Assembly: GCF_001613265.1 (NCBI RefSeq)
Contig: NZ_BDCA01000015.1
Coordinates: forward strand, 62,001 to 126,000
Direction: 5' to 3'
DNA length: 64,000 nt
DNA from: Nocardia vermiculata NBRC 100427
GTDB taxonomy: Bacteria; Actinomycetota; Actinomycetes; Mycobacteriales; Mycobacteriaceae
The position numbers were made by a program, and so were the translations under genes. This document shows, in pieces, positions 8,988 to 17,737 of the stretch. The notes beneath the pieces are model-generated. The model made no database searches and was not told where the DNA came from. It saw only the letters and a program-made list of their open reading frames with translations. Every line of letters starts with the position of its first letter. Positions within the stretch are counted from its first letter, which is position 1.

Positions 8988-10192
8988 TGCTGCTCCCGCT
9001 TCGCCCGGCGCGCGGCACCGACCGCGCGTTTGGCGATCGCCCACCGATGCACCTCCGAAGGCCCGTCGTAGATCCGGAACGGGCGAACCTCACGTGACAA
9101 CCGCGCCAGCGGCAGATCTCCCGATACCCCCAGCCCGCCACACATCTGCACGCTCCGGTCGACGATCCGGAAGATCGCCTCGGCAGCAAAGGTTTTCGCT
9201 ATCGAGGTGGCGTTGGAGGCGTGCTCGCCCTGATCGAGTTCCCAGCACGCCCGAGTCAGCAGTGCTCGCGTGGCCGCGATATCGATCTCGTTGTCGGCGA
9301 TCATTTTCTGGATCATGCCGAGATCGCCCAGCCGCGAACCGAACCCCTCACGCTCGGCCACATGAGCCACCGCCACATCGTGCCCCCGACGGGCGGCACC
9401 GAGCCAGCGCATCACATGCGTCATCCGCGCCGGCCCCAACCGGACCTGCGCGTATCCGAAACCGCGGTCGACCGCACCGAGCACCGCCGAATCCGGAACC
9501 AGCACATCGTCGAAGAACACCTCACAGTGACCGCCGATCATCGACCGGTCCAGGGTTTCGATGTGGCGTTCGACCCGAATCCCGGGAGTGTCGTCGGGCG
9601 CGAGGAACATCGTCGCGCCGCCACGCTGACCGGGCTCCCCCGAGGTGCGGGCCATGATGATGAAGAATCCCGCACCGTCGGCGCCGGTGATGAACCACTT
9701 GTGCCCGGAGATCCGCCAGCCGCCCTCGGCCCGCACCGCGCGGGTGGCCAGCGCCGACGGATCCGAGCCGGCCCCCGGCGCCGGCTCGGTCATCGCGAAT
9801 GCCGAACGCACCTCCCCGCGCGCCAACGGCTCCAGAAACCGCTGCTTCTGCTCCGGATCCGCGATATGGGCGAGCATATGCACATTGCCCTCGTCGGGCG
9901 CGGCGATATTCAACGCGGTCGGGCCGAACAACGAGTACCCGGCCTCTTCGAACACCGGCGCCCGGTCCGACATGTTCAGGCCGTGGCCGCCGTATTCCAC
10001 CGGCGCATGCGGGGCGAACACGCCCGCCTGCCGTGCCGCGCGCTGCCACTCACCGCGCGCCTGGTCACCACCGGCGGCCGCGATATCGCCACCGTGCGCA
10101 TCTTCGACCGGCAATACGGACGTCCGCACGAACTCGCGGGTCCGTTCCGCCAGCTCCCGGACCTCGGCCGAATAGGACAGCTCGATCGTCAC
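8984..10192 (-). CDS. Acyl-CoA dehydrogenase (ACAD11-like)
   Basis: A full-length ACAD of about 402 residues with FAMTEPAPGAGSDPS and HKWFITGA in the FAD region, RDRSMIGG-type mid-barrel sequence, and the C-terminal block QMCGGLGVSGDLPLAR...YDGPSEVHRWAIAKR. The C-terminal pattern matches ACAD10/11-like long or branched-chain enzymes. GTG 10192 is preferred over GTG 10198 because GAGGAG then sits about 5 bases upstream. It heads the operon with the kinase-like protein and SDR, which supports a route for 4-hydroxy or branched acids. The divergent XRE-TetR gene is the likely regulator. Confidence 0.9.
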   Translation of the reverse strand: MTIELSYSAEVRELAERTREFVRTSVLPVEDAHGGDIAAAGGDQARGEWQRAARQAGVFAPHAPVEYGGHGLNMSDRAPVFEEAGYSLFGPTALNIAAPDEGNVHMLAHIADPEQKQRFLEPLARGEVRSAFAMTEPAPGAGSDPSALATRAVRAEGGWRISGHKWFITGADGAGFFIIMARTSGEPGQRGGATMFLAPDDTPGIRVERHIETLDRSMIGGHCEVFFDDVLVPDSAVLGAVDRGFGYAQVRLGPARMTHVMRWLGAARRGHDVAVAHVAEREGFGSRLGDLGMIQKMIADNEIDIAATRALLTRACWELDQGEHASNATSIAKTFAAEAIFRIVDRSVQMCGGLGVSGDLPLARLSREVRPFRIYDGPSEVHRWAIAKRAVGAARRAKREQQ

Positions 10193-10214
10193 ACGCACTC
10201 CTCACCACAGCAGC

Positions 10215-10247
10215 CGAACGCTCGTTCGCCTATCGTCTGCCGACGAT
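10215..10247. promoter_or_regulatory. Two adjacent palindromes, likely operator for the divergent ACAD operon
   Basis: CGAACG-CT-CGTTCG (10215-10228) is immediately followed by ATCGTC-TGCC-GACGAT (10232-10247). Both lie 23-55 bases before the ACAD start and upstream of the divergent XRE-TetR gene. Position and symmetry fit a dimeric TetR or XRE binding site that could control both directions. Sequence observation; binding is inferred. Confidence 0.5.
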
Positions 10248-10319
10248 CCTGTCATGTCGCTTTTTCCCTTGTCAACGCACCAGTATCGTCGTGGCCAGTG
10301 TTCAGTTATGCTGAGCACC

Positions 10320-11423
10320 ATGACGGTTGTCGCGTTCGGTAACGCAGATATCGGTGCCCGGCTCCGGTCGGCCAGAACCGCGGCCGGGCTCTCACTGCGC
10401 GGCACCGCACGCCGCATCGGGGTCAGCCCCGCCACACTCAGCGCCATCGAGAACGGCAAAACCGGCGCATCGGTACCGCGACTGCGGACCCTTGCCGCCG
10501 AATTCGGAGTCACGGTCGGATGGCTCGCCGGCGATGAGCCGGGGCCGCACCCCCAATCCCCGCCGCGCTCACGCCGTTCCGGCGACGAGATCAGGGCCGA
10601 CGAGGCGCGGCAGCACTGTCACTGGCGTGAATTTCCGCCCCTGTCACTCGACCCCGTCCTCGCCGCGGCCATCGCCTCGTTCGTCGAAACCGGGTATCAC
10701 GGCGCCACGATGCGCTCGATCGCCGAACGCGCCCGGATCAGCGTGCCGGGCGTGTACCACCACTATCGGGACAAGCAGGAGCTGCTGGTTCGGGCACTCG
10801 ACCTGACCATGGACGAACTGCACCTCCGGGTGGGTGCCGCCTACGCCGACGGTACGACCGCGCTCGGCCGGTTGGTACACACCGTGGAAGCACTGGCACT
10901 GTTCCACACCCACCGCCGGCAGCTGGCCTTCATCGGAGCCAGCGAAATGCGCAGCCTGACAACTGCGAACCGGCAGCGAATCGCGGACTCGCGCAATCGA
11001 CTTCAGCACCTGCTCGACGACGCTATCGCCGCCGCGCTGGATGAGGCGCGGCGACCGCACGACGACGCACGCGTCGCTGGACGAGCGATCGCCACCATGT
11101 GTACCGCGCTGCCCCAATGGTTCCGGCTCGACGGACCCACCTCACCGGAGCAGATCGCGACCCGGTACGCCTGCTTCGCCCTGGGCCTGCTCGGGCTGCC
11201 GGTGACGGGAGCGCAGACTGTTCAGGATCGCGAGCAGGACACCCAGGCCCACCAGGATCAGTCCGCGCGCCCAGATCGCGGCCTCGATCCGGGTGAACAG
11301 GAACAGACACGAGGCGAGGGCGAGCCAGACGAGGAGGGTCGGGGCGCGGAAATGTTCGGTCTCGACCGGGTGCCGGCGCTCGAGCAGTACCGAACAATTC
11401 ACCGCCGCGAAGACGACGAGTAG
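10320..11423 (+). CDS. XRE-TetR fusion transcriptional regulator with an aberrant C-terminal tail
   Basis: The N-terminal domain (about residues 12-75) is a Cro/C1 helix-turn-helix (ARLRSARTAAGLSLRGTARR, then VSPATLSAIENGKTG). A TetR DNA-binding domain follows at about 120-185 (ATMRSIAERARISVPGVYHH), then a TetR ligand domain ending near LLGLPVTG, about residue 300. Proteins with both DNA-binding domains are known in actinobacteria, often beside fatty-acid genes. The last 65-70 residues are a charged, glutamine/arginine/glutamate-rich run encoded antisense to the dead permease at 11142-12345, so the original stop appears lost. ATG 10320 is preferred over 10254 or 10308 because the domain begins there. 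Divergent from the ACAD operon. Confidence 0.82.
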   Translation: MTVVAFGNADIGARLRSARTAAGLSLRGTARRIGVSPATLSAIENGKTGASVPRLRTLAAEFGVTVGWLAGDEPGPHPQSPPRSRRSGDEIRADEARQHCHWREFPPLSLDPVLAAAIASFVETGYHGATMRSIAERARISVPGVYHHYRDKQELLVRALDLTMDELHLRVGAAYADGTTALGRLVHTVEALALFHTHRRQLAFIGASEMRSLTTANRQRIADSRNRLQHLLDDAIAAALDEARRPHDDARVAGRAIATMCTALPQWFRLDGPTSPEQIATRYACFALGLLGLPVTGAQTVQDREQDTQAHQDQSARPDRGLDPGEQEQTRGEGEPDEEGRGAEMFGLDRVPALEQYRTIHRREDDE

Positions 11424-12345
11424 CAGCAGTACCAAGGTTTCGGCCAGCACGCGCCATGCCGAAGGCGAGCCGGGATGCCATGACGCCGGTCAGTAGCGCC
11501 CCATTGGCCACCGCGACCAGCGCGATCACACTGAACAATCGTTCCGGCACGCCACCGGCCCGGCGCACCACCTCGAGCAGCGGCCCACTCGATTCGGCCA
11601 GTCGCCGGTCGGTACCGCGGCACTGGTCACCACGCCTACCAGCACGTACACCAGCCCGGCCGTGAGCAACGCACCGAACAACGCGGCCGGGTACGAACGC
11701 CGCGGATCGCGCACCTCCTCCGCCAGGTTCGCCGAGGTCTCGAATCCGACGAAGGAGTAGAAGGCCGGTACCGCGCCGGCCGCCACCGCCGCAACGGGAC
11801 CGTGCTCCGCGGTTCCGATATCGGTGAGCCGGCCCGGATCGGCGTCGCCACGCAGCAGCAGCCAGGCGCCGAGCCCGATGACCAGCACCAGCCCGCCGAG
11901 CTCGACCACACTCGCCGCGACGTTCGCCCGCAACGATTCCTTGATTCCGCTGCCCGGGCCAGCGCCCCTACCGACACCACACCCGCGGCCAGCATGCAGA
12001 AGCCGACCAGCGAACCGGCCGCCGGTCCCAGCGCGCGAGTCGCGTAGTGCGCGGACCCACCCGCTCGTGGATATTTCGTCGTCAATTCCGCATACGACGC
12101 GGCAGTGAGCGTCGCCGAACCCGGCGCCACCGCCAACGGTAACCACACCGCACCGCCGGACGCCTCGGCCACGGAGCCGATCAGCACGTACACGCCTGCT
12201 CCGAGCACGTCACCGAGGATGAAGAAGTACAGCAGCGGCGTGCTCGCGGCGCGCTTCAGGGAACGAGGCAGAGCGGCCAGGTACCCGACGCTCGCAGGTC
12301 GAACCCGGATACACAGCCGATTACCCCGATCTCCGACCGGAGGTC
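11142..12345 (-). pseudogene. APC-family amino acid permease, multiply frameshifted and deleted
   Basis: Pieces of one permease lie in order but in different frames. First come FFILGDVLGAGVYVLIGSVA and AGGSAHYATRALGPAAGSLVGF. A shift leads into SGIKESLRANVAASVVELGG, FYSFVGFETSANLAEEVRDP and LLTAGLVYVLVGVV. A second shift leads to GGVPERLFSVIALVAVANGA and ASRLAFGMAR, and a third to LAETLVLLLLVVFAAVNCSV and the C-terminal helices. A segment expected between RLAFGMAR and LAETLV (about 40 residues in homologues) is missing, so this is genuine decay rather than one base-call error. The family is the basic amino acid/polyamine APC group. No convincing start codon remains. Confidence 0.8.
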
Positions 12346-12354
12346 CGGTCTCAC

Positions 12355-12774
12355 TCAGCCGGGAGGCGCGGCACGCTCACCGGTAGCGGATGTCCGGCCG
12401 TCCTGCGCGGCGCGGCATTCCAATTCGACCCAGCGGCAAATGATTTCGACGACATACTCCCGCTCCCGATCGGTCAGCTCATTCCCCTTGGCGATACCGT
12501 GCGTCCGTTGCAGACAACTGCGGCAACAGGTGCCGGTGGCATGCTGAGCCCGAAAAACCGGGTGCCCACCCCAGGGCGTCTGCTTGCCGTCTCGGGCAGG
12601 GTGAGCCGGCGCGAGCCGCGTGCCGATGAGATCGGCGGCATGTCGGCGCACGACCTCCATACCGCGCAGCGCGACGAACTCCACCTCGGGCGCACGCAGG
12701 TGGAACTTCGCCCGGAACGGGTGCCGGGCGATCTCGCCGAGGCGAGCGTCGAGAGTTGCGCGGTCGGGCGGCAT
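12355..12774 (-). CDS. DUF4186 family protein
   Basis: This 139-residue protein matches the DUF4186 pattern: FRAKFHLRAPEVEFVALRG, IGTRLAPAHP, DGKQTPWGGHPVFRAQHATG, TCCRSCLQRTHGIAKG. The paired cysteines of TCCRSC and the histidines of HPVF, QHAT and THGI suggest a metal site. The family function is unknown. It is the last gene of the leftward gene set starting at 17737, separated from the MaoC gene by 107 bases, so co-transcription is plausible but not certain. ATG 12774 is used; the ribosome site is weak. Confidence 0.75.
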   Translation of the reverse strand: MPPDRATLDARLGEIARHPFRAKFHLRAPEVEFVALRGMEVVRRHAADLIGTRLAPAHPARDGKQTPWGGHPVFRAQHATGTCCRSCLQRTHGIAKGNELTDREREYVVEIICRWVELECRAAQDGRTSATGERAAPPG

Positions 12775-12881
12775 GAGTCCAGCGTAGGCGCACAGCCCGA
12801 CGGGCAGATCTGTGCGGAACAAGGCTTCGTCCCGTCGGTTGCCACAGCGGTGCCGATACGCACGTTCGGGTCGCCACAGGT

Positions 12882-13892
12882 TCAGGCGAACAGTGCCGTG
12901 AACCGCCAGTCCAGTACTCGCACCGGCGGCCCCGCCCGGCGGTGGGCGAAGACGATCGAGCGGAGGTCGAGGGCTCCGGCACCGGGCAGGGCAGTCGCAT
13001 CTTCGACGTACAGGTCGCTGGTCAAGGTATCTCCTTCGGAAACCGCGGCCGTGTGATCGCACGACCGCCAGCCGAGCACCGTGACCAGATTCGGCAGCGC
13101 ACGTGTCGCTTGGGCGAGCGCGATGCCGATCGTATGGCCCCCGTAGACCAGGCGGCCATCGGGGCCGAACCTTTCGTCATGGTGGGTGGCGGCGAGATTG
13201 AGTGTGAGCCGGGCCAGTTCCGGGGCACTGCTGACCAGATCACCACTCGAGGTGAACCGAATCCCGACCAGCGCAGCGTCGAAGTGGGTGCCGGGGACCT
13301 CGGAACGGTAGACGCCGAGGTCGATTCCATCCGGGACGGCCCACTTCGGTTCGTTCCGTTCGCCGATCGTGGAGAGATCGTCGGCCCGTACCACCTGGGC
13401 AGGATTCACGGCGGGATCGATCGGCAACATCGCGCACCGATGGAAGTCGAGGACGGTGCGCCCGTGTTGGTCCACAGTACTGATCCGCAGTGCGGCCAAT
13501 CCCGTTGCCGGACGTCCCGCTCTGATCGAGTTGGTTTTCAAGCCGACGACCTCGGTCGTGGTCCACAGGGTGTCGCCGATCAGCGGAAGGCGATGCAATC
13601 GCAGTCCGCGATAGAACAGGTTGGCCCGCACATGATGGGTGACCGACGTCGATTGACCGATCGCGACGTCGGTGACCAATCCCGGGTGTGCGAGTGGGCC
13701 ACCCGCGACCGCAGCCGACAACCGCGCATCCAATGGCAGCCGTAACCGATCACCGAGAATCGCCTGGTGTGCGGCAGCCAGACCGTCGGTCAGCGTGACG
13801 GCCGGGGCGGTGTCGAAGATCTGGCCGACCGTCAGCTGGTCGAAGTACGGGCCTCCCACATCGACGGAGCGAGTGTGGCGCGGTGTCGTCAT
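12882..13892 (-). CDS. MaoC-like (mesaconyl-CoA hydratase type) acyl-CoA hydratase
   Basis: A 336-residue protein long enough for a double hot-dog fold. The second half carries NLAATHHDERFG and LVYGGHTIGIALAQATRALP, the hydratase-2-like helix region. The first half has ILGDRLRLPLDARLS and VTHHVRANLFYRGL, as in mesaconyl-C4-CoA or itaconyl-CoA hydratases. Such enzymes hydrate unsaturated acyl-CoAs. Its start overlaps the stop of the CitE-like gene (ATGA, 13889-13892), so the two are translationally coupled. The expected pair of reactions is hydration to a 3-hydroxyacyl-CoA, then C-C cleavage by the lyase. The exact substrate is not determined by sequence. Confidence 0.82.
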   Translation of the reverse strand: MTTPRHTRSVDVGGPYFDQLTVGQIFDTAPAVTLTDGLAAAHQAILGDRLRLPLDARLSAAVAGGPLAHPGLVTDVAIGQSTSVTHHVRANLFYRGLRLHRLPLIGDTLWTTTEVVGLKTNSIRAGRPATGLAALRISTVDQHGRTVLDFHRCAMLPIDPAVNPAQVVRADDLSTIGERNEPKWAVPDGIDLGVYRSEVPGTHFDAALVGIRFTSSGDLVSSAPELARLTLNLAATHHDERFGPDGRLVYGGHTIGIALAQATRALPNLVTVLGWRSCDHTAAVSEGDTLTSDLYVEDATALPGAGALDLRSIVFAHRRAGPPVRVLDWRFTALFA

Positions 13893-14740
13893 CGGGCTCC
13901 GATCCTGGCCACGATGCGCCGAGCCGCAACGGCGACAGCTTCATCGAGCATCCGGCCGTCGAGCTGAACAGCTCCCGCGCCGCGTTCCTCCGCCGCTTCG
14001 AGGGCGGCCAGTACCCGGCGGGCGAAATCCGCGTCCTCGCCACTCGGGGTGAATATCTCGAGCGCGGGGTCGATATGCACCGGATGGACAACCCACTTGC
14101 CGTCGAATCCGAGATCGGCGGCCCACTGCGCCGCACGACGGAATGCTCCCATATCGACGAGATCTAGAAACGGACCGTCGATCGCCTGTACGCCGGCCTC
14201 CCGTGCCGCATGCAATACCCGGTCCTGGACGTAGAGCCACTGTTCCGGCCGGGTTACCTGGGAGCGGCCGAGGGCGGCACCGAGGTCGGCGTAGCCGATG
14301 ACCATCGCCTCGAGTCGCGGGCCCGCGGCGATCGCGTCGACATTGCGAACACCGCAAGGGGTTTCCACCAGCGCCTGCACGCGTACCGCACTGTCACCTC
14401 CGCGGTGCAGGATCCGGTCGATCTCCTCGAGCTCCGCAGCGTTTTCGACCTTCGGGATCACCAGAGAGGCCAGGAAGTCCGCCGCTCGACCGAGCACGGA
14501 CAGATCGGGGCCGAACCACGGGGTGTTCGGCCCGTTGATCCGGACGGAGACCGCCCGTCGAGCTCCGTACTCACGGGCCAGCTCGACTACCAGTCGGCGC
14601 GCTTCGTCTTTCCGGGCGGCGGTGACGGCGTCCTCGAGGTCCAGAACGACCTCGTCGGCATGTGAGCCGAGCGCTTTTCGCGCAGTGCGTTCGTCGGAGC
14701 CGGGCGCGACCAGTGTTGTTCGTCGGCGGGTAGCGATCAC
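13889..14740 (-). CDS. CitE/HpcH-type acyl-CoA lyase (malyl/citramalyl-CoA lyase-like)
   Basis: This 283-residue TIM-barrel lyase shows the family signatures LVAPGSDERTARKAL (N-terminal), DEVVLDLEDAV with the acidic metal region, SVRINGPNTPWFGPDL (conserved arginine), LVETPCGVRNVD (metal-binding glutamate) and GYADLGAALG. The family cleaves (citra)malyl-CoA or beta-hydroxyacyl-CoA into acetyl-CoA or propionyl-CoA plus a 2-oxoacid, using Mg2+. The GTG at 14740 follows AGAAGGA. It is coupled to the MaoC hydratase gene by a 4-base overlap. Together they form the hydratase-lyase half of itaconate/mesaconate-type routes; a class III CoA-transferase sits at the end of the co-regulated right operon. 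Confidence 0.87.
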   Translation of the reverse strand: MIATRRRTTLVAPGSDERTARKALGSHADEVVLDLEDAVTAARKDEARRLVVELAREYGARRAVSVRINGPNTPWFGPDLSVLGRAADFLASLVIPKVENAAELEEIDRILHRGGDSAVRVQALVETPCGVRNVDAIAAGPRLEAMVIGYADLGAALGRSQVTRPEQWLYVQDRVLHAAREAGVQAIDGPFLDLVDMGAFRRAAQWAADLGFDGKWVVHPVHIDPALEIFTPSGEDADFARRVLAALEAAEERGAGAVQLDGRMLDEAVAVAARRIVARIGAR

Positions 14741-14811
14741 ATCAGGTCCTTCTCTGTCGTATCGCGGGGGCGTTCGAGGCACCGGCGAGGAAGCGGAGGC
14801 ACAGTCGCGGT

Positions 14812-15504
14812 TCACCTCGGTGCAGGGAAGGGCTGATTGATCGTGGTGAAGTACTGGAGCCCCGCCATGATCGCGGCCGGTGCGGTGACCAGCAGCTGGC
14901 CGGCCAGCGTACCCAGCGCACCGACTGCGACGATGCCGCCCAGGCAGCCCACCACAGCTGCCGGCACGAATGCCCCGAACAGGCCGACGATCGCTGCCGC
15001 CGCAACGGTCGCACCGGCGATGCCGCCGAGAAGGCATCCCACCGCACCACCGGTCAGGCCCCCGACCAGGCTACCGACGGTGGCACCTGTGGTGATCGTC
15101 GTGACCATCCGGTTCCAGGCGGCCTGCTCGCGGTCGTATGGGGTCTTGAACGGCGCTTGGTCCTCGAACGGCAACGCGACGGGTCGATACTGTGCGTGCG
15201 CCGCATCGAAACGCGGTGTCAACGTGGCGGTGCGCCCGTTGATCTCGGCCGCGATCGGAAAAACGAAATCGTCGACTCTGAAGGACAATTCGGTCCCGGC
15301 CAGCACCGTGCCGTCCGCCGCCTTGATCCTGAAGACGCCGCGGTCGGTATCCATTGTGCCCGCATCGGTGGTGATGATGGTGGACGTCCGGTTCGCGGTC
15401 GCGGTGTAGTTCACGCCGCGACTCTGATCCGGCGCTGCGTCGGCGACGCCGGCGGCCGCGCTCCATATCGCGACCACGAGGGTGGAGATGGCAAGGCTCT
15501 TCAT
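14812..15504 (-). CDS. Secreted protein with glycine-rich membrane-like C-terminus, unknown function
   Basis: This 230-residue protein has a clear signal peptide, MKSLAISTLVVAIWSAAAGV ending about ADA-AP. A roughly 100-residue polar, probably beta-rich domain follows (INGRTATLTPRFDAAHAQYR). A C-terminal half then holds three or four glycine/alanine-rich hydrophobic segments (VGSLVGGLTGGAVGCLLGG, VGCLGGIVAVGALGTLAGQ) with two cysteines. Similar secreted proteins of unknown role are common in mycolic-acid bacteria. ATG 15504 has AGAGGA upstream. Lying between a lactonase and a lyase in a catabolic operon, it might help the substrate cross the envelope; that is a guess. I do not recognise a named family. 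Confidence 0.7.
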   Translation of the reverse strand: MKSLAISTLVVAIWSAAAGVADAAPDQSRGVNYTATANRTSTIITTDAGTMDTDRGVFRIKAADGTVLAGTELSFRVDDFVFPIAAEINGRTATLTPRFDAAHAQYRPVALPFEDQAPFKTPYDREQAAWNRMVTTITTGATVGSLVGGLTGGAVGCLLGGIAGATVAAAAIVGLFGAFVPAAVVGCLGGIVAVGALGTLAGQLLVTAPAAIMAGLQYFTTINQPFPAPR

Positions 15505-15548
15505 AGTTGTTCCTCTACTTGTTCTGTTCGCCGGTGCACCGGTCACGA

Positions 15549-16439
15549 TCACCGCGCGTGTGGCGCGGGTGCCGCGATGGTCCGTACTTCGATCCGGGAG
15601 GCGCGTAGCCGCAGACATTCGGCGCTGTCCAGGGACGGAGAGGCGCACAGATAAAGCTGATTGCCGTGTTCTCCACCTGCTGCACAGGCGAGGACGAGCT
15701 GATCGAACCGCAGGCGCTCGATCTCACTGCCCTCCGCATCGAAACGCACAGCTGCACAGCCGAATACATCGGAGACCCAGACGCTCCCCCAACGATCCAT
15801 CCCGATGCCGTCGGGAGCGAAATCGAATGGCAGTTCCTTGCGCCCGGAAAGATCTCCCCCCGCACCGAGGTCGAAGCGACTGAGCCGGGCACCGAACGAC
15901 TCCGCGACGAACAGATATTTTCTCGTTTCGTCGACGACGATTCCGTTGCTGAACGCGAGTCCGGAAGCCACCTCTCGGTACTCACCATCGGGTTCGATCG
16001 AAAAGATCCGACTGGTAGCCGGCGGAACAATTTCTGCGCGGCAGACCTTTTCGATATCTTCCGCGGTGGTGAAGAATATGTGTGGATCGAATCCGGTTTC
16101 GCCGACATAGCACCGCCCGGTCGAGTCCACCGCCAGATCGTTGAGCGTCGTGGCGACCACATCGGAAAGGTCGGCATGCACAACGAATTCGTTCCCTTCG
16201 AGCCGGACGATCTTCCGCTCCTGCATCAGAACCACCAGCAGCCGCCCATCGGGCAGCCACCCGATTCCGCCCGGAGAGCTCGCCACCTCGAGGGTGCGAC
16301 GGTCCGAACCGTCGGCGCGAACCGATACGACTCGATTGAGGTGCATGTCGACAAACCAGAGGCGTCCGTCGCGATAGCGCGGGCATTCGGTGAACGAAAA
16401 CCCTTCGGCAACATATCCCGCGGGCGAATGTGCAGTCAT
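15549..16439 (-). CDS. SMP-30/gluconolactonase/LRE family hydrolase
   Basis: A 296-residue six-bladed beta-propeller of the SMP-30 family. FTECPRYRDGRLWFVDMH carries the first metal-ligand glutamate; LNDLAVDSTGRCYVGETGF the asparagine and aspartate region; and FAPDGIGMDRWGSVWVSDVF the catalytic aspartate blade. The family hydrolyses lactones or phosphoesters with a divalent metal. ATG 16439 is preceded by GGGAG at good spacing. It is followed by the secreted protein and preceded by the MFS transporter, so it probably opens a lactone ring of the imported compound or of an intermediate. Substrate unknown. Confidence 0.86.
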   Translation of the reverse strand: MTAHSPAGYVAEGFSFTECPRYRDGRLWFVDMHLNRVVSVRADGSDRRTLEVASSPGGIGWLPDGRLLVVLMQERKIVRLEGNEFVVHADLSDVVATTLNDLAVDSTGRCYVGETGFDPHIFFTTAEDIEKVCRAEIVPPATSRIFSIEPDGEYREVASGLAFSNGIVVDETRKYLFVAESFGARLSRFDLGAGGDLSGRKELPFDFAPDGIGMDRWGSVWVSDVFGCAAVRFDAEGSEIERLRFDQLVLACAAGGEHGNQLYLCASPSLDSAECLRLRASRIEVRTIAAPAPHAR

Positions 16440-16462
16440 CGAACTTACTCCCTTTCCCTGGA

Positions 16463-17737
16463 TCAGGCTTCGGACGCAGCGCTGATCGCATTGACATCGG
16501 TGACACTCGGCGATTGCCGCTGCCGGGGAATCAGAGCGGCGAGTATCGCGCCGAGAATTCCGAACCCCGCGAGAACATAGAAACTTGTCTCGACGCTGCT
16601 GCCGGCGGCGACGAGAAACCCGATCAACGTCGGCCCGACCAGAGCGCCCACTCTCCCGGCACACGAAATCCACGACAGAGCAGCGACTCTGGAAGTGATC
16701 GGATAGTCGGTCGCCACGAACCCGGACATGAGTAGTTGAGCACCGAGCGTGCCGGCACCGGCGACGAATACCAGGAGGTAGACCAGCAGCAGCGGAAGGA
16801 CGATACTCAGCGCGAGAATACTCGCCGCGGCGGCAAGAAACACGGCAATGATCACCACACGAGGACCGGACACGTCGGCACGTTTGGCGAGCAGCGGCGG
16901 GATCGTCGCGGCCCCCAGATTCAGGGCCATCAAGAAGGTGAGGGCCGAACCGAGCTCGTAGCCATTGGCACGCATCAACTGCGGGAGCCAGGTATTCAGG
17001 CCGTAGGTCAGCACGAGACCGCTGGCACTCAGCAGCCCGAAGACGACGGTCCGTATCCATACTCCGTCGACGAACAGTGCTTTCGGGCCACGCGCGACGC
17101 CATGGGAGCCGTGTGGTACTTCCTGCGACGAGACGGCATCACTCGCGCGGCGCGACGGTGTGGAGGATTCGGGCAGAGCGAAGTACATCAGCGGCACCAG
17201 GGTGATCAATGGCAGTGCACCGACCGCAAAGAGGAATCGCCATCCCAGCGGCTCGAGTGCCAGCACGCCGACAAGTGCCGCGACCACACCACCGACGGGG
17301 TATCCCGCCCAGGCGATGGCACTGTATCGGTTGCCCTTTCCATCCGGCGCGAATTCCACCGCGAGCGCCGCCACGAGCGGGACGAACGCACCGATACCAA
17401 GCCCTGCCATCAACCTGGCGCCACCGAGCAGCTGAACATTCGGGGCCGCAGCGCACACTGCCATCCATCCCGAGAACCAGGCACACGAGGCGATGGTCAG
17501 CGTGCGCCTGCCGGTGAAATCGGCCAGCGCGCCGGAGATGATCGAGCCGATCAGCATGCCCACAACCGTGAGCGTGCTGATCAGGCCCGCGGTCGCGGCG
17601 CCCAGGTGCCATCCATCGGAAGAGATCAGTTGCGGCAGCACCGTCCCGTACGAGACGAGGTCGTACCCTTCGAAGGCCAGGCCGGCAAAACACATTGCCA
17701 GAACGGGGATTCGCGCTCTGGCGACGACTCTGGTCAC
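16463..17737 (-). CDS. MFS transporter, aromatic acid/H+ symporter (AAHS) type
   Basis: A 424-residue protein with about 12 membrane helices. The N-terminal AMCFAGLAFEGYDLVSYGTV matches the AAHS signature, with the intramembrane aspartate of DLVSYG, and GALADFTGRRTLTIAS is the loop 2-3 MFS motif. The AAHS family (PcaK/BenK-like) imports aromatic or short organic acids. I place the start at GTG 17737 because GAGGGAG lies 6 bases upstream and the first helix starts immediately; the open frame further upstream is not membrane-like. It is the first gene of the leftward operon and therefore the most likely entry point for the substrate of the regulon. Confidence 0.87.
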   Translation of the reverse strand: MTRVVARARIPVLAMCFAGLAFEGYDLVSYGTVLPQLISSDGWHLGAATAGLISTLTVVGMLIGSIISGALADFTGRRTLTIASCAWFSGWMAVCAAAPNVQLLGGARLMAGLGIGAFVPLVAALAVEFAPDGKGNRYSAIAWAGYPVGGVVAALVGVLALEPLGWRFLFAVGALPLITLVPLMYFALPESSTPSRRASDAVSSQEVPHGSHGVARGPKALFVDGVWIRTVVFGLLSASGLVLTYGLNTWLPQLMRANGYELGSALTFLMALNLGAATIPPLLAKRADVSGPRVVIIAVFLAAAASILALSIVLPLLLVYLLVFVAGAGTLGAQLLMSGFVATDYPITSRVAALSWISCAGRVGALVGPTLIGFLVAAGSSVETSFYVLAGFGILGAILAALIPRQRQSPSVTDVNAISAASEA

